A stretch of 64,000 nt of DNA from Bernardetiaceae bacterium (GTDB taxonomy: Bacteria > Bacteroidota > Bacteroidia > Cytophagales > Thermoflexibacteraceae), in NCBI GenBank assembly GCA_025056255.1, contig JANWVT010000015.1:20756-84755 (forward strand), read 5' to 3'. Below, one piece after another: positions 9,369 through 17,805 of the stretch. The notes under the pieces are model-generated. The model saw only the letters and a list, made by a program, of their open reading frames with translations, searched no databases and was not told where the DNA came from. The position numbers and the translations under genes are program-made. Positions within the stretch are counted from its first letter, which is position 1, and each line of letters opens with the position of its first letter.

Positions 9369-10535
9369 ATGAGCAACTACAATCGGAAAATGCGCATGGG
9401 AATGGTAGGAGGTGGCATTGGTGCATTTATAGGAGCTGTACATCGCATGGCGGCTGCATTAGATGGCGAAATTGAACTGGTATGCGGAGCTTTTAGCAGC
9501 GACCCAGAAAAATCGCGCCTTTCAGGCCAACAGCTTTACTTGCCCCCCAACCGCGTGTATGGTAGCTTCGAAGAAATGATTCTCAAAGAAAAAGAACTGC
9601 CCGAAGGCGAGCGGATGGACTTTGTATCTATTGTTACTCCCAATCACATGCACTTCCCGCCTGCTAAAATGGCATTGGAAAACGGCTTCCACGTAGTTTG
9701 CGACAAACCACTTGCCTTCAACTTAGCAGAAGCTAAACAATTGGCGGCATTGGTGCACCAAACAGGACTTCTTTTTGCCCTTACTCACAACTATACTGGC
9801 TATCCGATGGTAAAAGAAGCTCGGGAGATTGTTCGCAGTGGGCAAATCGGCGAAGTGCGCAAAGTAATAGTAGAGTATCCCCAAGGCTGGCTGGCCACTT
9901 TGGTAGAGGTAACGGGCAGCAAACAAGCCTCATGGCGCACCGACCCTACTAAATCCGGAGCAGCAGGCTGCATAGGCGACATTGGCACACATGCTGAAAA
10001 TCTTGCCGAGTACATTACTGGTTTGCAAATTACCGAACTTTGTGCCGACCTGAGCATCTTCGTACCTGGAAGAAAATTAGACGATGACGGCAACGTGTTG
10101 CTGCACTTTAATAATGGAGCCAAAGGTATTCTGCACGCCAGTCAGATTTCCGTGGGTGAAGAGAACAACCTCAACATCCGCGTGTACGGTGAAAAAGGCG
10201 GCATCTGGTGGCATCAAATGGAGCCTAATACACTCGTTCTCACCTCCTTAGACCAGCCTAAGCAACTCATCCGAACTGGCGTAGGGAAACTTTCGGCAGC
10301 GGCTCAGGCTCATACGCGCATTCCAGCAGGGCACCCCGAAGGCTACTTAGAAGCCTTTGCCAACATTTACCGCAACTTTGCCCGCACTTTGCGCAGCCGA
10401 TTAAAAGGCGAAACCCCCAATCCCTTGTACACCGACTTCCCTACTGTGGACGATGGCGTGCGCGGCATGGCATTTATTGAAACCGTAGTAGCCTCATCGG
10501 CAAGCGACCGCAAATGGCATCCTTTTGTCGTATGA
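9369..10535 (+). CDS. Gfo/Idh/MocA family NAD(P)-dependent oxidoreductase
   Basis: This 388-aa enzyme probably oxidises a sugar or cyclitol, substrate unknown. I start at ATG 9369 (MSNYNRK) instead of the track's TTG at 9351. The N-terminal Rossmann fold has [12 protein letters not shown]. The family motif [14 protein letters not shown] and the catalytic-region CDKPLAFN (lysine of the EKP-type motif) follow. The C-terminal half contains [16 protein letters not shown], the conserved DIGTH helix with the general-base His. The C-terminal tail carries the start of xerD: its TGA stop overlaps the xerD ATG (ATGA), suggesting translational coupling. Confidence 0.92.
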   Translation: MSNYNRKMRMGMVGGGIGAFIGAVHRMAAALDGEIELVCGAFSSDPEKSRLSGQQLYLPPNRVYGSFEEMILKEKELPEGERMDFVSIVTPNHMHFPPAKMALENGFHVVCDKPLAFNLAEAKQLAALVHQTGLLFALTHNYTGYPMVKEAREIVRSGQIGEVRKVIVEYPQGWLATLVEVTGSKQASWRTDPTKSGAAGCIGDIGTHAENLAEYITGLQITELCADLSIFVPGRKLDDDGNVLLHFNNGAKGILHASQISVGEENNLNIRVYGEKGGIWWHQMEPNTLVLTSLDQPKQLIRTGVGKLSAAAQAHTRIPAGHPEGYLEAFANIYRNFARTLRSRLKGETPNPLYTDFPTVDDGVRGMAFIETVVASSASDRKWHPFVV

Positions 10536-11461
10536 GCTCCCCTACAAACTTAGAAAAACACTGGCAGGCTGTTATCCGACGCTTCGAAAACTATCTGAGG
10601 TTAGAACGTGGATTTAGTGAAAACTCGGTAGAAGCCTACAGGCGCGATGTAAAAAAATTGGCAGAGTTTGTTTGCATGGCGTATCCGCTGCTAGAAAGCC
10701 AGCAAGTAGAACTCTGCCATTTGCAGCACTTTATCCAACTACTTGCCGAGTGGCAGCTCTCGCCAAGCTCTCAGGCGCGCATCATTTCTGGGATAAGAAC
10801 CTTTTTCAAATACTTAGAAGAAGTTGAAAACTTGCCCCATAACCCTGCTGAACACTTGCAACCCCCTGTGGTAGATTATTTGCTACCCGATACGCTCAGT
10901 GTAGAGGAAATAGAAAAAATCATTAACAGCATAGACCTTTCGCAAAACGAAGGACATCGAAACCGTGCCATTTTGGAGGTGTTGTATAGCTGCGGGGTGC
11001 GCGTTAGCGAACTAATAGCCCTTCGCCTAAGCGATTTAATGCTCGACTTAGGCTTCATTCGCGTGCGAGGAAAAGGAAGAAAAGAGCGGCTCATTCCTAT
11101 TGGCAGACATGCCATCGAATCCCTACAACTGTACTTAACGCATGTGCGTGCACAACAACCCATTGCTCCTGGCAACGAAAACATCATTTTTTTAAATCGC
11201 TATGGCAAAGCACTCTCCCGCATAATGATTTTTTACATTGTCCGAAAAGCCGCTCAACAGGCGGGTATCCAAAAAAACGTCAGTCCTCATACCTTTCGAC
11301 ATTCCTTTGCTACCCACCTTATTGAGCGCGGTGCCGATTTAATTGCTGTACGCGACATGCTGGGGCACGAGTCAATTGTAACAACTGGCATTTATACCCA
11401 CCTTAGTCGCGAACATCTTAAAGAAGTAGTCAATCAGTGTCACCCTGCATCGAACTGGTAG
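10532..11461 (+). CDS. xerD: Site-specific tyrosine recombinase XerD
   Basis: XerC/XerD resolve chromosome dimers at dif during division. This copy is about 309 aa, the normal size. The N-terminal core-binding (SAM-like) domain has ENYLRLERGFSENSVEAYRRDV. The catalytic domain has Arg in SCGVRVSELI, Lys in RGKGRKERLIPIG, HTFRHSFATHL (HxxR), LGHESIVTTGIYTHL with the second His and the nucleophilic Tyr. The ATG at 10532 overlaps the preceding stop as ATGA, which favours it over the ATG at 10514. The XerD call over XerC rests on overall length and the SIVTT-IYTH region. The 3' end overlaps the convergent gene at 11430 by 32 nt. No integron or phage genes are near, so it is the housekeeping enzyme. 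Confidence 0.93.
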   Translation: MSSPTNLEKHWQAVIRRFENYLRLERGFSENSVEAYRRDVKKLAEFVCMAYPLLESQQVELCHLQHFIQLLAEWQLSPSSQARIISGIRTFFKYLEEVENLPHNPAEHLQPPVVDYLLPDTLSVEEIEKIINSIDLSQNEGHRNRAILEVLYSCGVRVSELIALRLSDLMLDLGFIRVRGKGRKERLIPIGRHAIESLQLYLTHVRAQQPIAPGNENIIFLNRYGKALSRIMIFYIVRKAAQQAGIQKNVSPHTFRHSFATHLIERGADLIAVRDMLGHESIVTTGIYTHLSREHLKEVVNQCHPASNW

Positions 11462-12092
11462 AGCTGTTTTGCCAATAAAAGCGCACGGCATACGGCTCGG
11501 CATCTTTCCACTGCACAGCCGAGTAAGCACTCCGGTTGCTATGAGCATTTGGCAAAACATTACCTTGGTAATAGACCGACAAGTAAAAGCAAAGTTTTTG
11601 CAACTCGTCGTCAAAATACATGTGTTGAAAACGATGCTCCATTACTATTCCAAAGGCATGTAAATAGCGCAGTTGCCATTCTAAGTTATACATGCGTCTG
11701 AGTCGTCTGAAACGCATCACCTGGGGGGGCAGGTCTGGGGCATACAAGGCTAACCTTGCTTTGCTTTGTAGCCAAGGATGTTTTTCTAAATATTGCTCTA
11801 TTTGCTCTGCCAGCGAGATGCGCATGTACAAATCGCCAACTACATAATCTACTGGTAGCCGTCCGAAGCGTATGTATTTCCACTCTATAAACCTACTTTT
11901 CAGCAAATTGCTAAAATCAATAGCGTGTATAATACCCGGTAGGGCAACTGCCGTAAGAAACACTCTGCGGCGCGGGGTGGGAATCAGGTAGCGAATCAAC
12001 AACTCTCTTTGTGTTACCCAAAGTAAAGCTCGTTCATACGAGCGGCAAAGCATTACGGTTGAAGGCTCAGAAAACAACTGCAGCTCATGCAT
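11430..12092 (-). CDS. Uncharacterised 220-aa protein downstream of the polyketide pair
   Basis: I do not recognise this family. It has no signal peptide or convincing membrane helix. It is rich in Arg, Tyr and Leu (RFRRLRRMYNLEWQLRYLHAFG), with a possible membrane- or nucleic-acid-facing basic face. It overlaps the 3' end of xerD by 32 nt tail to tail, and 65 nt separate it from the methyltransferase stop on the same strand, so it may be the last gene of the polyketide operon. A role there is inference from position only. Confidence 0.6.
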   Translation of the reverse strand: MHELQLFSEPSTVMLCRSYERALLWVTQRELLIRYLIPTPRRRVFLTAVALPGIIHAIDFSNLLKSRFIEWKYIRFGRLPVDYVVGDLYMRISLAEQIEQYLEKHPWLQSKARLALYAPDLPPQVMRFRRLRRMYNLEWQLRYLHAFGIVMEHRFQHMYFDDELQKLCFYLSVYYQGNVLPNAHSNRSAYSAVQWKDAEPYAVRFYWQNSSTSSMQGDTD

Positions 12093-12157
12093 TTGACTTT
12101 TTTGCTGTTTAATACCACAAGCCCTTATTGGTGCCTACTCATCAGTAAAATTTATGT

Positions 12158-12880
12158 TTATCTACTTTCTGTGTTGCCTGCTTTTTCAATTAGCACCAAA
12201 TAGCGAAATGCCCAGTGCCAACTGATTTGCCAGCGATGAGGCGCTAAGGGTTGCAACAGCTGTTCTAATTCATGCCTGCGAAAAGCTCGCAAAACCGAAA
12301 GAGGAGCATCGTGTTGTACCAAATAAGAACCACGTAGCATGCGCGTTAGTAAGCCAATGCCGTAATATGCCAGCGGATGGCGATGCAAGTCGTTGATAAT
12401 GATTCCTTTGCGAGCTTGTTGCAACAGTTTGGGTAGTAGTTGCGCCAGTTGCTCATCGGTGAAGTGGTGGCAAAAAAGGCTCAATACAAATACATCGTGC
12501 TGTACGGTGCCAAACTCTTCCGACCACAAGTCCATGCAGCGGTAGCGAATAATAGGTAGGTGTCGAGGGTGCGACTCGGCATATCGAATCATAAAAGGAT
12601 TGGCATCATAGCCAGTTAGTTGTAGGTCAATGCGCTTTTTGTGTGCCCATTGGGCAAAGCAGCGCAACGTATCCCCTCCACCGCAACCTACATCTGCTAC
12701 TGAAAGTGGTAAATGGCTGCGCGCCACAAAATATTTCAGTCCTTTGAGTGCTACAGCATTGCCTCCCAAGTAGGTATTGATATATTCAAGTTCGCGAAGA
12801 TTGGTTGCAAGTGCCTGACTGTCGAGTGTGAGGTCGTCCATCAGCTCAGGCTGATAACTGCGACGGCTAAAATGCGGCAT
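12158..12880 (-). CDS. Class I SAM-dependent methyltransferase paired with the type III PKS
   Basis: This 240-aa enzyme probably methylates the product of the adjacent polyketide synthase. The SAM-binding motif I is VADVGCGGGDTLRCF, the acidic motif II is LTGYDANPFMIRYA, and YRCMDLW followed by VFVLSLFCHHF fits motifs III-IV of UbiE/COQ5-like methyltransferases. IINDLHRHPLAYYGIGLLTR resembles the post-IV region of family members that act on hydrophobic aromatic substrates. The start overlaps the synthase stop by 14 nt, indicating coupled expression. In Streptomyces srs operons and many Bacteroidota a synthase/methyltransferase pair makes methylated alkylresorcinol or quinone lipids; the same use here is inference. 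Confidence 0.88.
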   Translation of the reverse strand: MPHFSRRSYQPELMDDLTLDSQALATNLRELEYINTYLGGNAVALKGLKYFVARSHLPLSVADVGCGGGDTLRCFAQWAHKKRIDLQLTGYDANPFMIRYAESHPRHLPIIRYRCMDLWSEEFGTVQHDVFVLSLFCHHFTDEQLAQLLPKLLQQARKGIIINDLHRHPLAYYGIGLLTRMLRGSYLVQHDAPLSVLRAFRRHELEQLLQPLAPHRWQISWHWAFRYLVLIEKAGNTESR

Positions 12881-14027
12881 AGTGGCAACAAGTATTTTGT
12901 AGCTGCAATATAGCCGACTCCATTGTTAGCCCCGGACCAAAAGCAGCGGCTAATACGTAAACTTTCTTTTCTGTCTGTGCTTGTTGGCGAAAGCTGTCGA
13001 GAAAATGTTTCAACACGAAAATAATCGTAGCAGAAGACATATTGCCATATTGTTGCATTACTTCATATGCCCAACGGTTTTCGTGCGGTGAAATGCCTAA
13101 GCCCATTTCTATTTCGGTCAAAATTCTTTTCCCTCCCGGGTGAAAAACGAAATAATCAATCACACTGAAAGGAATTTGCCATTTTTGGGTGGCTTGTTCT
13201 ATCAAAGGTCTGATTTTATTGCCTAAAATAGCAGGGACATATGCCGAGAGCTTCATTTCAAAGCCAAAATTGCCAATGTACCAAGCCATTTCTTTGTTAC
13301 TCTCTGGAATAATCCCGCTGTAAAATCCTTCCAAAGAAAGCAATCCTTGTTCTGGCCTAACACATTCCACAAGTACACTTGCTGCCCCGTCGGCAAAAAT
13401 AGCGTTTGCCAACAGCTGGTCTTCACTGTTAATTTTCTGAAAGTGCAAAGTACAAAGTTCTACATCTACAATGAGTACCTTGGCATCGGGGTAGGCTTTG
13501 CAGATAGCCGTAGCTGCTTGAAGCGCATTAAAAGCCGCATAACACCCCATGAAGTAAATACACGTTCGCTGTACCGATGGTGGTAGTCCCAACAGTTGAA
13601 TCAGGTCTATATCTAAGCCGGGAGCATACATGCCTGTACAACTAACCGTAATTAAGTGTGTAATTTGCTCAAAACAATCAACTGGCAAGCCCATATTTTT
13701 CACTGCAGCTGCTGCCAGCAAAGGTGCTTCGGATTGATAAATCCGCATGCGGTCTGCCGTAGAAGGAAAAGGCTCCAAATTTTCTGTTAAGGAGAAAAGT
13801 TTGCGCTGCCCACAATCAGAAAAGTCGGGAATAACACTGTAGCGGTTTTGAATACCTGTGGCGCGGTAAATTAATTTTACTTTTCTTATCTCGGCAGCAG
13901 AAAGCGCCAAGGTGGTTGCTATCCACTCGGATGCAAATTCCTGCCCAATGGCATATGTAGGAACTGCTGTACCGATGGCTGTAATGTGCGGCTTACGCAT
14001 TAAGCGAGTTTTTTGATTAATTTGCAT
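12867..14027 (-). CDS. Type III polyketide synthase (chalcone/alkylresorcinol synthase-like)
   Basis: It condenses a fatty acyl or other CoA/ACP starter with malonyl-CoA. It is about 386 aa, normal for the family. The Cys-His-Asn triad is visible: YFMGCYAAFN (nucleophile), VFHPGGKRIL (His) and QQYGNMSSAT (Asn). The C-terminal FGPGLTMES matches the family's GFGPG signature. The track begins at TTG; ATG at 14027 is better, and a second ATG at 14000 (MRKPHITAIG) is nearer to the family's usual N-terminus. It is divergent from the SPOR lipoprotein gene, with only 21 nt between starts, so their promoters overlap each other or the coding ends. A flavoprotein hydroxylase, often third in such operons, is not present. 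Confidence 0.92.
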   Translation of the reverse strand: MQINQKTRLMRKPHITAIGTAVPTYAIGQEFASEWIATTLALSAAEIRKVKLIYRATGIQNRYSVIPDFSDCGQRKLFSLTENLEPFPSTADRMRIYQSEAPLLAAAAVKNMGLPVDCFEQITHLITVSCTGMYAPGLDIDLIQLLGLPPSVQRTCIYFMGCYAAFNALQAATAICKAYPDAKVLIVDVELCTLHFQKINSEDQLLANAIFADGAASVLVECVRPEQGLLSLEGFYSGIIPESNKEMAWYIGNFGFEMKLSAYVPAILGNKIRPLIEQATQKWQIPFSVIDYFVFHPGGKRILTEIEMGLGISPHENRWAYEVMQQYGNMSSATIIFVLKHFLDSFRQQAQTEKKVYVLAAAFGPGLTMESAILQLQNTCCHYAAF

Positions 14028-14048
14028 CAATTTAACAAAAAATGTGAA

Positions 14049-14597
14049 ATGAGAAGTACCTCGTCGGTAAATTTGAATCCGTACGCATGCATCATCACAG
14101 CTGTGCTCATTGTTGTAAGCAGCTGTAAAAGCGCTTCTACGGTTAGCTATGCGCCACCATTTTCAATGGATTTAAGCGTATACCGCCCCGTGGTTGCTGA
14201 GCCAAAGCCTCAAAATACGCCTGTTGCAAACAATAGTAATGTGAATATCTCGACAAACGTGAACATCTCGGGCAGCATTCAGCCCAAGCTAAACGCCTTA
14301 CGCCAGGCAATGGCAGCCACTAACAAAAACATAAAGTTCTCACAAGGTTTTCGCGTAGTGGTTTATTCGGGCAACAATCGGGAGGAAGCCAACAAAGTGA
14401 TAAGCGAGGTGAGAAAACTTACAACAGAAACACCTGAGCTGGTGTATGAACAGCCCAATTTTAGGGTCAAATTGGGAAATTTTTTTACCAGAGCAGATGC
14501 CTTTGCACTTTATACACAAATCAAATCTAACTATCCTAACGCTGTAATTGTAAACGACCGTATTACGATTCCCATAGAAAAATATCGCTCTAATTAA
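14049..14597 (+). CDS. SPOR-domain lipoprotein
   Basis: This 182-aa envelope lipoprotein probably binds denuded peptidoglycan at division or remodelling sites. The start at 14049 gives a lipoprotein leader ending VVSSC-KSAS. A low-complexity Asn/Val/Ser linker (SNVNISTNVNIS) follows. The C-terminal 80 residues fit a SPOR fold: FRVVVYSGNNREEANKVISEV, then YEQPNFRVKLGNFFTRADAFALYTQI, whose RVKLGNF-R--A pattern is the typical second half. The next gene starts 17 nt downstream, so the two are likely co-transcribed. Confidence 0.8.
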   Translation: MRSTSSVNLNPYACIITAVLIVVSSCKSASTVSYAPPFSMDLSVYRPVVAEPKPQNTPVANNSNVNISTNVNISGSIQPKLNALRQAMAATNKNIKFSQGFRVVVYSGNNREEANKVISEVRKLTTETPELVYEQPNFRVKLGNFFTRADAFALYTQIKSNYPNAVIVNDRITIPIEKYRSN

Positions 14598-14614
14598 TTA
14601 AACCGACTCTGTTT

Positions 14615-15646
14615 ATGTTGTTTAAACTATTTGGCAAAACAGGCTTGCGCGTGTCGGAACTGTGCTTAGGTACTATGACCTTCGGAACAGAATGGAACAC
14701 TGGCGCCGACTATGAAACAAGCAAAAAAATATTTGATGCTTACACGCATTTAGGAGGTAATTTCATTGACACAGCCAACCGATACACCGAGGGCACAAGC
14801 GAAAAATGGCTGGGCGAATTTATTGCCTCCGACCGCGACTACTTCGTGTTAGCTACTAAATATACCCTGCACGACCAGCGCGACAATCCCAACGCAAATG
14901 GCAACCATCGCAAAAACATGATGCGTTCGGTGGAAAACAGTTTAAAACGACTGCGCACCGATTTTATTGACCTGCTTTGGGTGCACATGTGGGATTTTAC
15001 AACCTCACCCGAAGAAGTCATGCGCGGCTTAGACGATTTGGTGCGTCAGGGAAAAGTACACTACATAGGTATTTCCGATGCACCCGCCTGGATAGTAGCG
15101 CAGTGCAATACCCTTGCCGATTTACGCGGATGGACTGCCTTTGCCGGATTGCAAATAGAGTACAGCCTTGTGCAGCGCAGTGCCGAACGAGACTTGCTGC
15201 CCATGGCAAAACATTTTGGCATGGCTGTTACCCCTTGGGCACCTCTGGGAGCAGGTATTTTAACAGGAAAATACAACAACGGCATTCCTACCGAGCAAGC
15301 CGTACGGCTAAGCGAAAAAAGCATCAAGTACAATGCTCGCAATCGCGCTATTGCCCAAAAAGTTAGCGAAGTAGCCACTGCTATTGGCGCCACACCTGCC
15401 CAAGTGGCACTGGCTTGGCTCAGGCAACAAGGCGAACATATCATTCCCATTTTGGGCGCACGCCGATTGGAACAAATTAGAGATTGCTTAGCTTGCTTGC
15501 AAGTACACATTCCCGAAGAATACATGGCAGTATTAGACGAAGCAAGCCGGATAGAGCTGGGCTTCCCACACGACTTTCTACAACTACCCACCGTGAAAGA
15601 CGCCATTTTTGCCGACACGAAGGACAAAATTATTTTCCGAAAATAA
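14615..15646 (+). CDS. Aldo/keto reductase
   Basis: This NADPH-dependent reductase of carbonyls is 343 aa with a TIM barrel. The catalytic tetrad is visible: Asp in NFIDTANRY, Tyr in the same motif (RYTEG), Lys in VLATKYTLH and His in LLWVHMWD. The coenzyme region is VALAWLRQQGEHIIPILGARRLEQI. It resembles the AKR11/YajO-like group by its GLRVSELCLGTMTFGTEW opening, which suggests activity on small aldehydes, but the substrate is open. It sits between the SPOR lipoprotein and tadA with short gaps (17 and 6 nt) on the same strand. Confidence 0.93.
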   Translation: MLFKLFGKTGLRVSELCLGTMTFGTEWNTGADYETSKKIFDAYTHLGGNFIDTANRYTEGTSEKWLGEFIASDRDYFVLATKYTLHDQRDNPNANGNHRKNMMRSVENSLKRLRTDFIDLLWVHMWDFTTSPEEVMRGLDDLVRQGKVHYIGISDAPAWIVAQCNTLADLRGWTAFAGLQIEYSLVQRSAERDLLPMAKHFGMAVTPWAPLGAGILTGKYNNGIPTEQAVRLSEKSIKYNARNRAIAQKVSEVATAIGATPAQVALAWLRQQGEHIIPILGARRLEQIRDCLACLQVHIPEEYMAVLDEASRIELGFPHDFLQLPTVKDAIFADTKDKIIFRK

Positions 15647-15652
15647 ATCATC

Positions 15653-16105
15653 ATGTTCCATACTACCGACCAGCGCTTTATGCAGGAAGCCCTCCGCTTA
15701 GCTGTTTTAGCTGCTGAACAAGGCGAGGTTCCCGTAGGAGCGGTGGTAGTATGGCAAAACCACATTATTGGCAAAGGCTACAACCAAACCGTAATGCTCA
15801 ACGACCCCACTGCTCACGCTGAAATGATAGCTATCACCGCTGCCACACAACACTTAGGCGCGCGCTACCTCAACGAATGTACCCTGTACGTAACCTTAGA
15901 ACCTTGCCCTATGTGTGCTGGGGCGTGCTACTGGGCAATGCTAGGGCGCGTAGTATATGCCGCCTCCGATGAAAAAAATGGCTTCTCGCGCTTGCAAGTT
16001 TCTGCCAGTAACATATTTCACCCCAAAACTATTGTACATCAGGGTTTATTCGCCTCCGAAGCCGCTGCTCTGCTGAAACAATTCTTTCAAAAGCTACGAA
16101 GCTAA
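15653..16105 (+). CDS. tadA: tRNA-specific adenosine deaminase TadA
   Basis: TadA converts the wobble adenosine of tRNA-Arg(ACG) to inosine. The 150-aa protein has the zinc-binding cytidine-deaminase motifs HAEMIAI (with the proton-shuttling Glu) and PCPMCAGA, and the family's NDPTAHAE context. The length and the GRVVYAASDEKNGFSR stretch favour TadA over guanine or cytosine deaminase, though Bacteroidota carry closely related nucleoside deaminases. It starts 6 nt after the aldo/keto reductase, so it may be read from the same transcript. Confidence 0.87.
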   Translation: MFHTTDQRFMQEALRLAVLAAEQGEVPVGAVVVWQNHIIGKGYNQTVMLNDPTAHAEMIAITAATQHLGARYLNECTLYVTLEPCPMCAGACYWAMLGRVVYAASDEKNGFSRLQVSASNIFHPKTIVHQGLFASEAAALLKQFFQKLRS

Positions 16106-16156
16106 ATTAACAGCTTTGCAACTTGTTGGTATTATGGTTGCCACAACAGCAATAAA

Positions 16157-16186
16157 TTGCAAGCTTAGGGAATTTACTTATCTTTG
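16157..16186 (+). promoter_or_regulatory. Bacteroidota sigma-A promoter of the alpha-oxoamine synthase gene
   Basis: A TTG (16157-16159) followed by 19 nt and TATCTTTG (16179-16186) matches the Bacteroidota housekeeping consensus TTG-N19-TAnnTTTG exactly. Initiation some 7 nt later would leave a 5' leader of about 20-25 nt before the GTG start at 16216. Confidence 0.75.
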
Positions 16187-16215
16187 CCGGATTTGTCATT
16201 AAAATCAAATTCGCC

Positions 16216-17466
16216 GTGGTAGATTTATTCGAGAAACTCAAGACCAACCGAGGTCCCTTAGGGCAACATTCGCAAATAGCGCATGGTTATTTTGCTTTCC
16301 CCAAGTTAGAAGGCGAGATAGGTCCTCACATGATGTTTAGAGGTAAGAAGATGCTCAACTGGAGCTTGAACAACTACTTAGGGCTTGCCAATCACCCTGA
16401 AATTCGCAAAGTCGATACCGAAGCTACTCGCCAATACGGTTTGGCATACCCAATGGGCGCCCGCATGATGTCGGGTAACTCTACTATCATGGAGCAATTT
16501 GAAGCCCAACTCGCCGAGTTTGTGGGCAAAGAAGACGCTATGGTACTCAACTATGGCTATCAAGGCATCATGTCGGTGATTGATGCATTGCTGAGCCGCC
16601 ACGATGTAGTTGTATATGATTCGGAATGCCATGCCTGCATCATAGATGGCTTGCGCCTACACATGGGCAAGCGCTTCATGTTCCCTCATAACGACATAGA
16701 AAATTGTGAAAAACAATTGCAGCGCGCCACCCGACTCGCTAAAGAAACAGGTGGAGCTATTTTGGTGATTACCGAAGGCGTTTTTGGCATGCTGGGCGAC
16801 TTAGGTAAGCTCGACCAAATCGTTGCTTTGAAGAAAAAATATCAGTTCCGCCTGCTGGTAGATGATGCACACGGCTTCGGTACCATGGGTAAAACCGGTG
16901 CCGGCACCCCCGAGCACTTTGGCGTAATGGACCAAGTAGATTTGTATTTTTCAACCTTCGCTAAATCGATGGCAAGCATTGGCGGATTTGTTGCCGGTCC
17001 TGAAAATGTGATTGAATACTTGCGCTACAACTGTCGCTCACAAATTTTCGCCAAAACTTTGCCTATGCCCATCGTAGTAGGCAACATGAAACGATTGGAA
17101 ATGCTGCGCACCATACCCGAGTTGAAAGATAAACTCTGGGAAATTGTGCATGCTCTTCAAAGCGGCTTGAAAGCAAAAGGCTTCAAAATAGGTGCTTGCG
17201 AGTCGCCAGTAACGCCTGTTTTCCTCAGCGGAGGAACTAATGAGGCAGCCAACTTAATCATAGACCTGCGCGAAAACTATCACATTTTCTGCTCCATTGT
17301 CATCTACCCAGTGGTGCCCAAAGATGTCATCATGTTGCGGCTTATTCCTACTGCTGCACACACCCTTGAAGATGTGAACCGCACCATTGACGCATTTGAA
17401 AAAATATCCGACAAACTGCGGAGTGGCGTTTACGCACAAAGTCAAATTGCAACAGTAGCGCAATAA
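16216..17466 (+). CDS. PLP-dependent alpha-oxoamine synthase (serine palmitoyltransferase or cysteate acyltransferase type)
   Basis: It condenses an acyl thioester with an amino acid, the first step of sphingolipid or sulfonolipid (capnine) synthesis; KBL/BioF-type activity is the alternative. The 416 residues carry the fold's motifs: NNYLGLANHPE near the N-terminus, MGARMMSGN, the substrate-stacking His in DSECHACIIDG, VDDAHGFGTMGKTGAG with the PLP-binding Asp and His, and the Schiff-base Lys in STFAKSMASIGGF. The start is GTG: no ATG precedes it in frame, and the N-terminus VDLFEKLKTNRGP fits family members. It has its own promoter and terminator, so it is a single-gene unit. Serine versus cysteate use cannot be settled from sequence alone. 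Confidence 0.85.
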   Translation: MVDLFEKLKTNRGPLGQHSQIAHGYFAFPKLEGEIGPHMMFRGKKMLNWSLNNYLGLANHPEIRKVDTEATRQYGLAYPMGARMMSGNSTIMEQFEAQLAEFVGKEDAMVLNYGYQGIMSVIDALLSRHDVVVYDSECHACIIDGLRLHMGKRFMFPHNDIENCEKQLQRATRLAKETGGAILVITEGVFGMLGDLGKLDQIVALKKKYQFRLLVDDAHGFGTMGKTGAGTPEHFGVMDQVDLYFSTFAKSMASIGGFVAGPENVIEYLRYNCRSQIFAKTLPMPIVVGNMKRLEMLRTIPELKDKLWEIVHALQSGLKAKGFKIGACESPVTPVFLSGGTNEAANLIIDLRENYHIFCSIVIYPVVPKDVIMLRLIPTAAHTLEDVNRTIDAFEKISDKLRSGVYAQSQIATVAQ

Positions 17467-17486
17467 ATAAGATGCATTTTAGTTTT

Positions 17487-17521
17487 GCCCGATAGCCCCA
17501 GACCTATCGGGCTTTTCTATT
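17487..17521 (+). terminator. Rho-independent terminator after the alpha-oxoamine synthase gene
   Basis: GCCCGATAG and CTATCGGGC form a 9-bp perfect stem with an 8-nt loop, followed by TTTTCTATTTT. It begins 21 nt after the stop codon. Confidence 0.9.
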
Positions 17522-17559
17522 TTCCAGCATGCAAGGGATGCGATAAAACATTTGAACAA

Positions 17560-17660
17560 TTCAACTTCCAACCGCTGTTATAGGTTGGCTATTGCACGCA
17601 AGGATAGGAGATGACCTGTTCGGCCGCCGTTGTTCGTATCCTTGCAACCAATATTGCTTT
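17560..17660 (+). repeat. Dispersed intergenic repeat, copy A, with a 9-bp inverted repeat
   Basis: The segment contains GCCGTTGTTCGTATCCTTGC, which is close to segments in copies B, C, D and (inverted) E. Here GCAAGGATA (17598-17606) and TATCCTTGC (17637-17645) form a perfect 9-bp inverted repeat around 30 nt, so the transcript could fold. The rest of the 17467-17805 gap holds the terminator and the -7 promoter element of the next gene. Confidence 0.5.
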
Positions 17661-17774
17661 GAAAAGGCAAAATAAAAACCAGCTTTTTCAGCCAATACTT
17701 GTGTTCTTTCATCTGTAAAAGATTGACTATCAAGCTAACTATAAACAACTCGCGTTCTCATAACAAAATTTGCT

Positions 17775-17782
17775 TACTTTTG
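17775..17782 (+). promoter_or_regulatory. Probable -7 element (TACTTTTG) of the S9 peptidase gene
   Basis: TACTTTTG matches the Bacteroidota -7 consensus TAnnTTTG, 23 nt before the chosen ATG. I see no clean TTG at the usual 19-nt spacing upstream, so the -33 element is weak or absent. Confidence 0.45.
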
Positions 17783-17805
17783 ATGCATACAAGACAACGC
17801 GAAAT

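Noticed and set aside
10532-11461. XerD-like gene as an integrase of a mobile element
   Set aside because: No att-like direct repeats, phage or conjugation genes nearby; length and motifs fit the housekeeping recombinase.
15061-15774. 237-aa antisense ORF over the aldo/keto reductase and tadA
   Set aside because: Overlaps two clear genes on the opposite strand, with shadow composition (Ser, Cys, Met-rich).
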